DNA of 64,000 nucleotides from Campanula takesimana. Taxonomy: Eukaryota > Streptophyta > Magnoliopsida > Asterales > Campanulaceae. Below are positions 1-16,263 of the stretch, one piece after another (within the stretch, counting starts at the first letter, position 1; every line of letters begins with the position of its first letter). The stretch is from the NCBI GenBank assembly GCA_026119855.1, contig JAOWBW010000060.1:434001-498000 (forward strand), written 5' to 3'. A program made the position numbers and the translations under genes. Under the pieces are notes generated by a model that made no database searches, was not told where the DNA came from, and saw only the letters and a program-made list of their open reading frames with translations.

Positions 1-323
1 GGACATAAGCAAATGGGTGTCGGACATAATCTGGGTTTCTTGATTTTTGATGTGGAAATCGAATCTGGGTTCTTGATTTTGATGTAGAAATCGATTTTGG
101 ATGTTGTTGGATGTTGTTGGCTGTGGTGGTGGTCTTGCGTCGGATTAGTGGTGGTGTTTGCTGACGGAGTGATGGGTGGCGGACTGGTGGAAATCGAATC
201 TGTGTTTTTTTTTTTTTTTTCCATAAAGATGAAATTTTATGGGAATAAAATTTTTTTTTTTTAAAATAGTGATAACTACTTTATGTTGTTTTAAATTTGG
301 TCAATGTAAAAAGTAATTTATTA

Positions 324-597
324 CTCCATCCGTCCCATCCGAAATAGGATTCCTGGTTCCGACACGAGGATTAAGAAATAATAATCTTTTATTATTAAAA
401 GTTGTTTGAAAAGTAGGTGTTGTGAGTATGAAGGAGAGAGAAAGTGGGTGTGGAATAATAAATGAAAAGTTGTTGTGAGTATGATAAGTGGGTCCTACTA
501 ATAAAAAAGTAATAAAAACTTTCCATTTTGGGATGTCCTATTTCGAGTGGGACACCCAAAATGGCAAAACGTCATATTTCGAGTGGGATGGAGGGAG
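324..597. mobile_element. Stowaway-type MITE
   Basis: Inverted ends CTCCATCCGTCCCATCC / GGATGGAG-type, flanked by TA dinucleotides at 322-323 and 598-599. About 274 bp, no coding capacity, arms pair as a hairpin. TIR and TA target site are typical of Tc1/mariner-derived Stowaway elements. Confidence 0.85.
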
Positions 598-1522
598 TAT
601 GTTCATAGAATAAAATTTAAATTTATTTATAATTTTCTTTATTTTAAATTTATTCTTTAGAAAATAATCTAAATCCGTTTATATTTAATATAGCTATTAG
701 AGTAATTTGTTTAATAATTTTGATTTTTTAAAATAAATTTATTTTATATATGATAATTACATATTTTATTATATACTTGATTATTTAGAAAAAAGATTAT
801 TTTTTTAGAAAAAATATTTATTTCATTTTTAAACATTTTGAGTTTCAAAAATTTCACTAAAACCCTTACTAACTAATATCGTTACAAGTTCATCCATTTA
901 GTCGATCACGTGCCATGCACATGGCACTTAACTGACTTTTCTAACGATTTTCGTCAAAAAGCCCTTCACTGCCGAAAAATTTAGATATTGAGTCCTGATC
1001 TAGCGAAAAAAAAACCCAGGCCCCTTTTAAACGCACCCTCTTGGAGTTCAGACCCTAATTTGTCATTAACCCTTATAGTTATCATATCTTTTTAGTACAC
1101 TTGTTTTTTCCTTTGAAATAAGTATCAGATTTTTAGTGTAAAAAATATTATTTATCCATTTCTTTAAGTAAAAAGAAAATCATTTAATATATTATGGCCC
1201 CCAATACTATAGTAGTGAAGTTATGCAAATTTTGCTGTAACTTACAGAAAGAAAAATCTAGCTCCACCACTAGTTATAGTTAAGTGATCAAATGAACAAT
1301 TTTAAATAAAATTGCTGTTTCTATCTTAAAAATGTTAAAAAAAATGCTTAAAATTATTTGTTTTCAAAAATAAATATCATTATCTAGACATTGGGATGGT
1401 GAAAGTGTTCATTTTGATAGATTATATTGGTATCCCTATAATTTATTTATTTTTGACAAGGAGGTGAGGTTTGGCTTTACTGCCACTCATTTGGAGACAT
1501 AATTTAATTTTGAATATCAATA

Positions 1523-1898
1523 ACACTCTCTCCATCTTATAAGTCTTATAATAAGTGAGAACTTAAGTTAATTAAATCGCATTTTGGTCAATAAATAATT
1601 TGAAAAAAAAATAATGACTCAATATAAATTTTAAAATATTATTGTACCAATAATAATAATAATATTTTTAACAATAAATTTCAAAATTTAATTAAATAAT
1701 TATTTAATATCTTAATCATTAGTAAAAATAGTTGATCAAAAGTATCACTTGTATGGTCTCCAAAGGAGTGACCCAGTGGTAAAGCCAGCCTTACATTCGG
1801 TGGGCGCTAGGGTTCGATCCCTCTCCTCACCTCCTTCTAGCGTGGACATCGTTAAAAAAAAAAAAAAAGTATCACTTGTATTATTACAAGACGGAGGT
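1523..1898. mobile_element. Degenerate Stowaway-like MITE, split by a SINE
   Basis: Left end 'ctctctccatcttataag' and right end 'cttgtaataatacaag...gacggagg' are imperfect inverted repeats bounded by TA. The right arm is separated from the body by the SINE at 1755-1864. Confidence 0.5.
1755..1864 (+). mobile_element. SINE (tRNA-derived) with target-site duplication
   Basis: Short element with an A-box-like 'tgacccagtggtaaagc' and a B box 'ggttcgatccc' (about 1811-1821), ending in a poly(A) run. It is flanked by a direct repeat of up to 17 bp (aaaagtatcacttgtat at 1738-1754 and 1865-1881), the signature of L1-type retroposition. The family name is unknown to me; it is short (about 100 bp plus tail), like Au-type plant SINEs. 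Confidence 0.85.
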
Positions 1899-1904
1899 TA
1901 GTAG

Positions 1905-2086
1905 GAATAATACTAGGGCACACAAAAATCACAAAATCTTGCTCACAAAATTCTAAGTGTAATGATTTTATTGGTGTTTTTTATTAGAGTGTGGCGAGTC
2001 CATTATCGATGCAACCAATAAAATATCGACACCTCATTTTGTGAACAAGATTTTGTGAGCTTATTTTGTGCCCCTAGCATTGCTCC
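1905..2086. mobile_element. hAT-like MITE, copy 1
   Basis: Terminal inverted repeats read GAATAATACTAGGGCAC and, from the right, GAGCAATGCTAGGGGCAC. An 8-bp direct repeat GTTAGTAG flanks it (1897-1904 and 2087-2094), as expected of hAT transposition. The core contains 'cgatgcaaccaataaaatatcg', shared with copies at 11117, 38249 and 39779. Confidence 0.85.
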
Positions 2087-2247
2087 GTTAGTAGTACTTG
2101 GTTAAAAGGATTTACAACTGATTTTCAATTTACAGGTTGAACATAGAACGGCACCGTTTACTTACTCTCTTCTCTACTGTAAACCCCTATCCCATCCATT
2201 TCCCTGCCATAAACCCTCCATAGCTTCTCTCTTTCTCTATCTCAACA

Positions 2248-8927
<6,680 letters not shown>

Positions 8928-9536
8928 CATAGCACTATAAAGGGATATGGAAAATCTCGACGCTAGCTTTTTTTTTGGGTGGGGGGGGGGGTCGGGGTGA
9001 GTATAGAGCCCTTTGCACTCGGGGGAGTAGCAAGTATATGTTGTTACATTGGTTTGATGCAGTTAATCGTCAATATGACAGCAATGTAGGTTCTTTCCTT
9101 ACAAGTACGTATCTTTCTGCTAGGTAACTTGAGAAATTTAATTGAAATTTCTGGAAAGATGGGAATCATGAATGATAAGAGAGTTTTGTTCGTCATTTTT
9201 TCCCCTTTCAGGTTGCTACGCCTTGCTGTTTTGAAGGTAAATCTTTGTAAGCGTAACCTATGCTATTGTAAATCAGTTTTGTCAGCCACTTTTTTTTCCA
9301 GTTAGAATCATTGTTAACGACATATCTTTTGTGAGAAAAAGGTGTATTAGGGGCTGTCAGCGTTAGGTTTCTTTAGCTTATTGTTAGTCTGACATTGCGT
9401 CAGTATGTAGAGGATCCTTGTTGCCTTGTGTAAATCTCAAATACAAAAGATTTGTGTTTTGTTCATTGAGTTTATGGCTGTTATTCCTTCAATAACTAGG
9501 GTGCAATTCTAATATATATATATATATATATATATA

Positions 9537-10118
9537 CTCCCTCCGTCCCATCTCACTTGAGACCTTTGAGGTGGGCACAATAACTAAGGAAAAAGAATAA
9601 AATAAGGAAAATACTCCCTCCGACCCAGCAGAAATAGGATTTCTTTCCCTTCTAGGCCGTCCCAGAACAATTGATTGAGACTGCCCAAAATGAAAATGTT
9701 TTAATATATTTATATTCAACCAACCCCATCATTTAACTCCACTCATTCTATCTCTTCATTTTTCACCACTCATTTTATTCAATCAACACCACTATTTACC
9801 CCACTCATTCTCTCTCTTCATTTTCTACCGCACATTCACTACTTTCTCTTAATTATTGTGCCCACTCCTTTAGTCCTATTTGTGGTGGGACGAAGGGAGT
9901 ATGTGGTAGAAAATGAAGAGAGAGAATGAGTGGGGTTAATAGTAGGTTGGTTGAATGAATTGTGTGGTGGAAAATGAAGAGAGAGAATGAGTGGGTGTGG
10001 TAGATTGAATATAAAACTATAAAAATATTACTATTTGGGGGAGTTTCAAGTGAAGTGGGACGGATCAAAATGGAAATAAGTCTCAAGTAGGGTGGGAAGT
10101 AGGGTGGGACGGAGGGAG
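9537..10118. mobile_element. Stowaway MITE, outer of a nested pair
   Basis: Left end CTCCCTCCGTCCCATCTC with 'acttgagac', right end 'gtctcaagtagggtggg..gggacggagggag', bounded by TA. It is interrupted by another Stowaway at 9614-9899. The tcattctctctcttcattttc-type arms of the two elements are inverted copies of each other, so the exact pairing is slightly uncertain. Confidence 0.75.
9614..9899. mobile_element. Stowaway MITE, inner of a nested pair
   Basis: Termini CTCCCTCCGACCCAGCAG and 'ggtgggacgaagggag', TA on both sides (9612-9613, 9900-9901). Inserted in the Stowaway at 9537-10118. Confidence 0.75.
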
Positions 10119-10271
10119 TATATGCATGCAAATTAGAGACTTATTAACTATGTCAAAATGATGTTCTGTTTTCAAACGAAAATATGAATTGTCAAGATAC
10201 GGATGAAGTTTTTTCATCAGCTTTTCAATTAATGACTTATTAACAAGTGTATATATATATATATATATATG

Positions 10272-10470
10272 GTCGTGCTCCTGTGAGAACCTAAATATTG
10301 TGAGAACTTGGATACATTAGATACATTACTTGAATACATTAGGTAAAAACTAATGTATCCAATGGTTCAGTTGGATACATTGGATACATTACTTGGATAC
10401 ATTAGGTTCTTACCTAATGTATCCAAGTTCTCACGGTTCTCACGATATTTAGATTCTCATTTGAGCACCT
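10272..10470. mobile_element. Foldback MITE with 'tggatacatt' repeats
   Basis: Inverted arms: left 'gtgctcctgtgagaacctaa...gtgagaacttggatacatt', right 'aatgtatccaagttctcacggttctcac...tctcatttgagcac'. The interior is built of repeated GGATACATT words. A diverged relative occurs at about 25931-26470. Confidence 0.6.
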
Positions 10471-11116
10471 ACCTATAAACGAGTGTGATAAAGCAACACA
10501 TGGAGTACATCGATTAATAAGTAGAAATGAGATTCATTTCTCACAAAAATATTACAGTACCAAATTCAGATCTTAAAAATATTATACTCAAAAAATATTT
10601 GTAAATACTTTGTTTTAAAAGTTCTATTTGACCTGAATATGCTCCAGCAGATTTTTGCTCCAGAGAGCTCCTCACGGGCACGATTTTGCCACTTCGTTCA
10701 GTTTTTATGCTTGACGGAAGAGTTGTTTTTGAACTCAGCGAGACTCACAAATTTTTGAATCAATCTAAGTCACACACAAAATAAGCAAGACGATGCGGTC
10801 AAATCGAGACATAGAAGAGAGGGAAAAACAAAGATTTGCTGGAGCAAATTCATGTTGTATTTCACACCACAATCTTAATCGAAGACCACATCCTTAATCA
10901 AAGAAATTTCAACATACAAATGTAAATGTAATGAACAACATACTATACAAGTAAATACTTACTCAAACCAAAATAAAAATAAAAATGTATCTTTAAATAA
11001 ATTCCATTAATTTTCGAATAAGACCAAATACCCATAACTCTTGATCGGAACGCACACAGTTAGGTGTGTCTGCCACCAACCAAACTCACTAATTCACTTC
11101 CCAACCATATTTAAAT

Positions 11117-11299
11117 GAGCAATGCTAGGGGCATAAAATAAGATCACAAAATCTTGCTCACAAAATGAGGTAGCGATATTTTATTGGTTGCATCGATAAT
11201 GGACCCTACACACTCTAATTAAAAACACCAATAACATCATTACACATAAGATTTTGTGAGCAAGTTTTTGTGACTTTTTTGTGCCCCTAGTATTATTCT
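11117..11299. mobile_element. hAT-like MITE, copy 2
   Basis: TIR GAGCAATGCTAGGGGCA at left and AGAATAATACTAGGGGCAC read from the right. The 8-bp target duplication ATTTAAAT is at 11109-11116 and 11300-11307. Same family as 1905-2086. It lies just upstream of the unknown gene's 5' leader. Confidence 0.85.
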
Positions 11300-11831
11300 A
11301 TTTAAATATACCCAAAAAGCGCCCACATTTTAAAAAGGAAATGAAAAGAGATACACTCATACACGCACATAAATTTCATATCTTTTTCTTTCCTTATTTT
11401 CAGACACAATAACACATGCATGAACAAGAAAACTTACACATACATATCAAATTTATAAACAAATAGAAGCTCACAAGTTCTAAGAAAAGAGAAAGGGATT
11501 TCTTCCATGTTGAATTGTAAGTGTAAAGACTGGATTTTTATTTTTTCGGTTTTCTTGAATTTGTATATTTGTTTCATATATTTTGCTATTATGTTCTTTG
11601 ATTGTGTTCATGTAATGGGGTTTTGGGGGTTTATGGGTTTTAATCCGAATTGGGTATTTATATCTTTGTGTATGGCTTCTGATCCAATTTTTTCTTTTCT
11701 ACTTTTGTTTTTCAAACTTTCATCTGTAATTGAAGTTTGATGAGGAGGGTTAAGGGTTTGGATGATTTTCTTGGTAAATTTGCATGCTGTGTGGGTTTAT
11801 TAGTTCTGCAACTAATTCCTTGTTAATATTG

Positions 11832-12010
11832 GGGAAAATTGCAATTTGGTAACCTGTGTTTGTTTGTATCACTTTTGCAATTTGGTTCCCGTGTTTGTAT
11901 TTCTTGCAATCTGATTCCTGTGTGTTTGTCATTTTGTTGCAACATTTACAAACACGGGAACCAAATTGCAAAAGTGATACAAACATAGGTTACCAATTTG
12001 CAATTAGCCC
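11832..12010. mobile_element. Mutator-like MITE in the 5'UTR intron
   Basis: Near-perfect inverted arms (left from GGGGAAAATTGCAATTTGG, right ending CCAATTTGCAATTAGCCC), with the 9-bp direct repeat TTAATATTG at 11823-11831 and 12011-12019. Nine-base duplications are characteristic of Mutator-superfamily elements. 179 bp, no coding capacity; it would form a strong hairpin in the primary transcript of the downstream gene. Confidence 0.8.
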
Positions 12011-12131
12011 TTAATATTGGGTAGATTATGTCTTTTTTTTTTGGGGGGGGGGGGGAGGTGGTGTGTGTCTTTCTTTCTAAGGTTTATTATTAGTTTTTAT
12101 TTGATCTTTGATTGTGCATTTGTTACAGAAG

Positions 12132-12179
12132 ATGGAAAAAACAGAAAACTGGGAAATGCTGTATGATTCTTTGGAGTAA
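12132..12179 (+). CDS. Upstream ORF 1, 15 codons
   Basis: ATG at 12132, four bases after the predicted intron acceptor (tgttacag, ending 12128), with a stop at 12177-12179. Peptide MEKTENWEMLYDSLE. It is in the leader of the gene at 12434. Whether it is translated cannot be judged from sequence alone. Confidence 0.4.
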   Translation: MEKTENWEMLYDSLE

Positions 12180-12207
12180 ATATTGTTTGAGGAGGCAATC
12201 CCGGCAG

Positions 12208-12330
12208 CCGATGATTTATTTCTCTGAAATGAGGTCAAGTGCTTGTTCTGTTGGAAATTATTTTGTTCAAACTTTTTTTTCTGGCTTTGAGCTGCCCTTT
12301 ATCAGAAGCTTTCAACTGAACAGAGACTAG
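12208..12330 (+). CDS. Upstream ORF 2, 40 codons
   Basis: Second uORF in the same leader, ATG 12208 to TAG 12328-12330. No recognisable domain. Confidence 0.35.
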   Translation, partial: PMIYFSEMRSSACSVGNYFVQTFFSGFELPFIRSFQLNRD

Positions 12331-12401
12331 TGACACACTATCAAGTCCATCCGCTTGCAGTTTTAGAGTTGGTTATTTCATTCCGGGGTTTTGAAATTTT
12401 G

Positions 12402-12437
12402 ATGTTCTTATCAGCAATCCCACTTCTTACAAAATGA
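12402..12437 (+). CDS. Upstream ORF 3 overlapping the main start
   Basis: Eleven-codon uORF (MFLSAIPLLTK) whose TGA (12435-12437) overlaps the main ATG (12434-12436) as ATGA. Such an arrangement can support termination-coupled reinitiation or repress the main start. Confidence 0.4.
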   Translation: MFLSAIPLLTK

Positions 12438-13489
12438 GCCACGAGAAGAAATTTGAGCAGATATGGGGGTTTAGGAGGAGGGATGATGATATTGATTCCT
12501 CAAGTGCTGATTCAAAACCAAACTCACCTGGTAAAGAATCAGTTCTGAAGAAGCATATGCTCATTTCGGATTTCATTTTACCAGAAAACGATGATGTTGA
12601 CTATTCTCGGAGTTCTTACAACGAGGGTATTCTTAATCAAGGTACCATTGTTTGTGTCGAAGACGAGAAAACAAACAGTGACTCTAATGGATTGAGAAAG
12701 AAAAAGCAAAGGGGGCCGAGGGGATTGTTAAAAAAAGAAGCCAGTAAAAAGAAGAGCAAGCAAACTAGTCAAGTGTCCGTTTCAGATGATTTAAGCATCT
12801 TCACTGAGTCTGTAATCGAAGAACTTCGAGTAGCACGAGAAAACATGTTTGCACAAATGAAAGAAGATATGAGAAAATTGGTCACGTGCGGGCCCACTAC
12901 AAAACCGACAAGGAAAAGAGGTGTGCGCAAAACTAGCCAAAAGCAGCAAAAGAAGAGTACTGCATTAATCAACAAGCCAGCTGAGGTCAAAAAATGCAAG
13001 AAAGTTGAAGAAGTGAAGGATAACCATGATCAAACCAATGAAACAATTACGTCTGATGAAAAGGAGAAAGATGCAGAGAGATCAACGGTGAAAAATCCTT
13101 GGCATAATGCTCAACCAGATAAGGTAGTTTCTACTACGTATCAGACTTTGCCTTCACTTTTATCAGACTCACGAGCGACTGGAAATGATTCAAGTTTGAA
13201 TCTTGAAAGAGGAAATCTGTTTGTTGATACAAATGGTCAAACTAATTATTTTTCGAGCATTGGTCAAGATAATGAATCTTTTTGTATGGGAACTGGCTTT
13301 CCAATTCCGTTTCAGAGGAGAATGGATAATAATTTCAATACTTCTCGACCAGTTTTGGAGAGTTCTTCTTCGAGAGACACTAGTAATATTGTCAGTAATC
13401 TGAGGATGAACGGAGGCGGTGTAAGATTATCCCGAGCTTTACCTGACCATTTTGTCCCTGGTAACTTTCGCTGTTTTTATCAAAATTAG
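12434..13489 (+). CDS. Unknown lysine-rich, probably nuclear plant protein
   Basis: I do not recognise a named family. The 351-aa coding region is a single exon. A 5'UTR intron probably runs from about 11517 (ttgtaagtg) to 12128. Residues about 75-110 and 155-205 are rich in Lys/Arg (KKKQRGPRGLLKKEASKKK-type and KRGVRKTSQKQQKK-type stretches), typical of nuclear localisation signals. Between them is a possible amphipathic helix around SIFTESVIEELRVARENMF, the best candidate for a conserved interaction surface. The C-terminal third is Ser/Asn-rich and probably disordered. There is no signal peptide or membrane segment. Start: first ATG of the long frame, followed by a compact MSHEKKFEQIW N-terminus; three uORFs precede it. 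Neighbours give no functional clue. Confidence 0.7.
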   Translation: MSHEKKFEQIWGFRRRDDDIDSSSADSKPNSPGKESVLKKHMLISDFILPENDDVDYSRSSYNEGILNQGTIVCVEDEKTNSDSNGLRKKKQRGPRGLLKKEASKKKSKQTSQVSVSDDLSIFTESVIEELRVARENMFAQMKEDMRKLVTCGPTTKPTRKRGVRKTSQKQQKKSTALINKPAEVKKCKKVEEVKDNHDQTNETITSDEKEKDAERSTVKNPWHNAQPDKVVSTTYQTLPSLLSDSRATGNDSSLNLERGNLFVDTNGQTNYFSSIGQDNESFCMGTGFPIPFQRRMDNNFNTSRPVLESSSSRDTSNIVSNLRMNGGGVRLSRALPDHFVPGNFRCFYQN

Positions 13490-14089
13490 AGAGATGGCTG
13501 ATTGCTTCAGGGGTACCATGAGTAAGCTTCACTATATATGGTGATCATTTTGCTGGATGAAGTACTTTACTGTTTCATTGTACCTTGTTCTTGAAAATAG
13601 GAACTTTGTAGTTAGGGAAACATGTTCTTGTTCTAACTCCATGTTGATTCTGAGTTTCCTCTTCTACTTAACTTTTGGTTGATCATATATGTTAGGTATA
13701 CTTCCTCCGTCCCATAACGACATGCACCATTTTTGCAGTGCATTGACTGTAAGGATATCGGGTCGACCTTTGCTGCAATGCAATGACTATATCAAGTACA
13801 AATCGATTATCGATCCGATCTTATCTGCAGGAATCTCCACTATACAGTTCAATTTTGCATTCCTGCAATTTCAAACACTATTTCATTAACTTAGCTGGGT
13901 TGATTCAGATTGTTTATCATAGATCATATTCATGTCATAATCCAGTTATCTCATATCATACCTTCTGCAAATAATGCTAGTCAAAGTATCCATTTTGATT
14001 TCTTTTTGACGTTATCAGTCAAACAATAGAGTGTCCAACTGTCCATATGTTTCTGTTTACTATCTATCTATCATAATAATTAAATCATA

Positions 14090-14346
14090 CTCACTCTATC
14101 CCGGAATAAATGCCGCCGTTTTTCGGATGTTTGTAGGAAGGAACTTTGAGCAATAATTTGAAGTTAATGTAATCATTCCAATGAAAATTTTAAAAATGTT
14201 ATTGATAGTATTCATATTGATGTACCAATAATAAGTTTTACAATTTTATTAGAATAATTAAATCAACCTAAATTTATCGCTCAAAGTTCCTTGGTACTAC
14301 CATTACCATCCGAAAAACGACGACATTTATTCCGGGATAGTGGGAC
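14090..14346. mobile_element. Stowaway-type MITE
   Basis: Left 'ctcactctatcccggaataa', right 'ttattccgggatagtgggac', flanked by TA. Arms pair over more than 60 bp. Confidence 0.8.
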
Positions 14347-15002
14347 TAATAATTAAATGGATTTGGCTGTCAAATACGTACACATGTTAAGTAGACTTCT
14401 GTTTTTAAATGAACATTCATTTTCTATTTTTTTTTTTCAAATTGAATGTGTAGTTTTTAATTATTTTTTTCATACTTCATACTCACTCCGTCATAGATAA
14501 GATAAAAGTCTTACTTTCTGTTTTGGTACGTCCCAGAGTAAGAGTTTCTTTCCTAAAATGACAAAGAATCTTTACTATTCATCCGTCCTACTCATTTTCT
14601 CTCATACTTTACTTTTATACTCACAACACCAATCAACTTACTATTCCTTCCCACTCATTCTCTCTCCTACTTTACTTTTACACTCACAAGTTATGAGTGT
14701 AAAAACCTATAACAACCGTCAATGAATTTGGACAATATGGATTTTTAACCGGGTTACCACGGGTTTACCCATAATCTCTAACTCACACTGTTACACGCTG
14801 CTGAACAAAGCATTTTGTAGGGGACTTTTTTTTTTTTTGTGTGTGTTCTAGCAAAAATCTATGTTACTAAAACATTCATATTCTCTCAATGAATATTATT
14901 TTTTGTTTGATTAAAGGAAGTAAATGACTACTGTTAATATCCTCCGTGTATATGCTCTGGTAGGCGTGTAACATACCAAGTCATAATGCATTAAAAGTGA
15001 TA

Positions 15003-15199
15003 CTCCCCCCGTCCCAAATTAAAAATAAATATCACATTTTTTATTTTACTTCATTTCAAAGTAAATACCGCATTTTAAAATAAGGAAGGAGTCTTAATGC
15101 AATTTAACCACCGTACATGAAATGTACAAACATGTAAAGCAAGTTCTTATTAAGAATGTTGACAAGTCAACTGCAACGTTTATTTTGAGACGGAGGGAG
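15003..15199. mobile_element. Stowaway MITE (nested)
   Basis: Termini CTCCCCCCGTCCCAAATTA and 'attttgagacggagggag' with TA at 15001-15002 and 15200-15201. Inserted in the element at 14690-15672. Confidence 0.8.
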
Positions 15200-15488
15200 T
15201 ATTTTTAAAAATGATTGTAATAATTTTCATTCAAAATGGATTGGTATTTGAAATATATTTTCTAAATGAAATAGTATTTTGAGACAGAGTTAGTATATCT
15301 TAAAAACAACCGTAATTAAAATTGAGAGAAGAAGAAAATAATGAAAGAAGCCAAACAAGATCTAAATCTATAAATGGTACAACCATCAAGTTGGCTGCTC
15401 AGGAATAAATATATGGTTTATGGTTAGTAATACGTTATTTACTTGTACTATAGTATGTATAATGACAGAATATGTTGTACCGTACAAC

Positions 15489-15650
15489 ACTAATGGGTAC
15501 TAATGGATAATACCCATTATTATCCATTAACTAACGGATAAAATTGGGTATTATCTATTAATATCCATTATCATTAATGGGTACTAATGGATAATACCCA
15601 TTATTATCCATTAGTTAATGGATAAATGTGGGTTTTATCCAATAGTAACG
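15489..15650. repeat. Palindromic TAATGGGTA / TAATGGATAA repeats
   Basis: Two copies of a block 'taatgggtactaatggataa' followed by 'tacccattattatccatta', each self-complementary, separated by diverged versions. Probably subterminal repeats of the 14690-15672 element. Confidence 0.7.
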
Positions 15651-16263
15651 GGATACCCATTTTGCCACCCATACTCACAACACTTACTTTGCAAATTGGA
15701 GATAAGACTCTTACTCCGGGACGGAGGAAGTATTTCATTCTTTTAAAATATACTTACTCCATTTGTCTTTTAAAAAAGATCTTTCTCATTTGCCATTTTT
15801 CATCGTTCAATTTTTTTCTTCTTATTTCTACAATTTAGGCTTAAATGTGCATAAAAATAACATGACTAGTGAAGCAAATGTTCATATCTTTAAAATTAAA
15901 AAACAAAAATATGAATAGTGTCAAGAAAAATAAAAGATTTTTTTCTTTAAAAAAAGGAGAGAAAAAAGGAAAATGTACATAAGATCTACACGGCATCGTA
16001 TGGACAGCTCTGCCCTCCTCAGTTAATGTCGCCCCCCTGCAACACTTCCCTTAAAGAAGAACGACAAGCAACAGCAGCACATTAATCTTCGTCAGTAGAT
16101 CCCATTTCCATCATTAATGCACACATTGTCCCTTCATTTTCTTTTATGATCAAAACCTTTTTTACTAAACCCAACTTGAAAATTCAACTCCATTCCATTC
16201 AGTTTCACTTATGTTGAGATTGGGAATTGCTGATGCAGTAACAACAACAAGAAGTTGAATTCC

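Larger units (their letters stand above)
1..2247. other. Intergenic, TE-derived
   Basis: No gene seen. Bases 1-1070 look like the inner part and right arm of a foldback (Mutator-like) element: repetitive gtggtggtgg/tgatgtggaaatcg text, then an arm ending near 'ccctaatttgtcattaaccc' that resembles the ends of the foldback elements at 40245-41180. It is interrupted by a Stowaway at 324-597. Bases 1523-2094 hold a Stowaway, a SINE and a hAT-like MITE, listed separately. The MurE-like promoter must lie in about 2100-2247, where a C/T-rich leader precedes the ATG. Confidence 0.5.
8928..11480. other. Intergenic with nested MITEs
   Basis: Contains the 3' region of the MurE-like gene, a poly(G) run at about 8978-8990, (TA)n tracts at 9510-9535 and 10249-10270, nested Stowaways (9537-10118), a foldback MITE (10272-10470) and a hAT-like MITE (11117-11299). 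No gene seen. Confidence 0.6.
14690..15672. mobile_element. Putative hAT-like insertion with 8-bp duplication
   Basis: Bounded by direct repeats ACTCACAA at 14682-14689 and 15673-15680. The right end reads ATGGGTGGCAAAATGGGTA on the minus strand, a terminus style seen in plant hAT-type elements. The left end does not form a clear inverted match, so the class is tentative. Confidence 0.45.
14482..15730. mobile_element. Stowaway MITE broken by two insertions
   Basis: Left end 'ctcactccgtcatagataag' pairs with the right end 'gactcttactccgggacgga', TA on both sides. The element is split by the insertion at 14690-15672, which itself contains the Stowaway at 15003-15199. Confidence 0.65.
13490..16263. 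other. Intergenic with stacked MITEs
   Basis: 3' region of the unknown gene, a Stowaway left end at 13698 ('cttcctccgtcccataacg', no partner found), Stowaways at 14090-14346 and 14482-15730 (the latter broken by further insertions), and the SPPL upstream region (about 15980-16263). No gene seen. Confidence 0.55.

Noticed and set aside
1755..1860. Possible tRNA gene because of A and B boxes
   Set aside because: It cannot fold as a cloverleaf with an acceptor stem from the visible sequence, and the poly(A) tail and direct repeats show a SINE.
9853..10131. 92-codon minus-strand ORF, His/Pro/Phe-rich
   Set aside because: It falls wholly within MITE arms; composition reflects the repeated tcattctctctc text.
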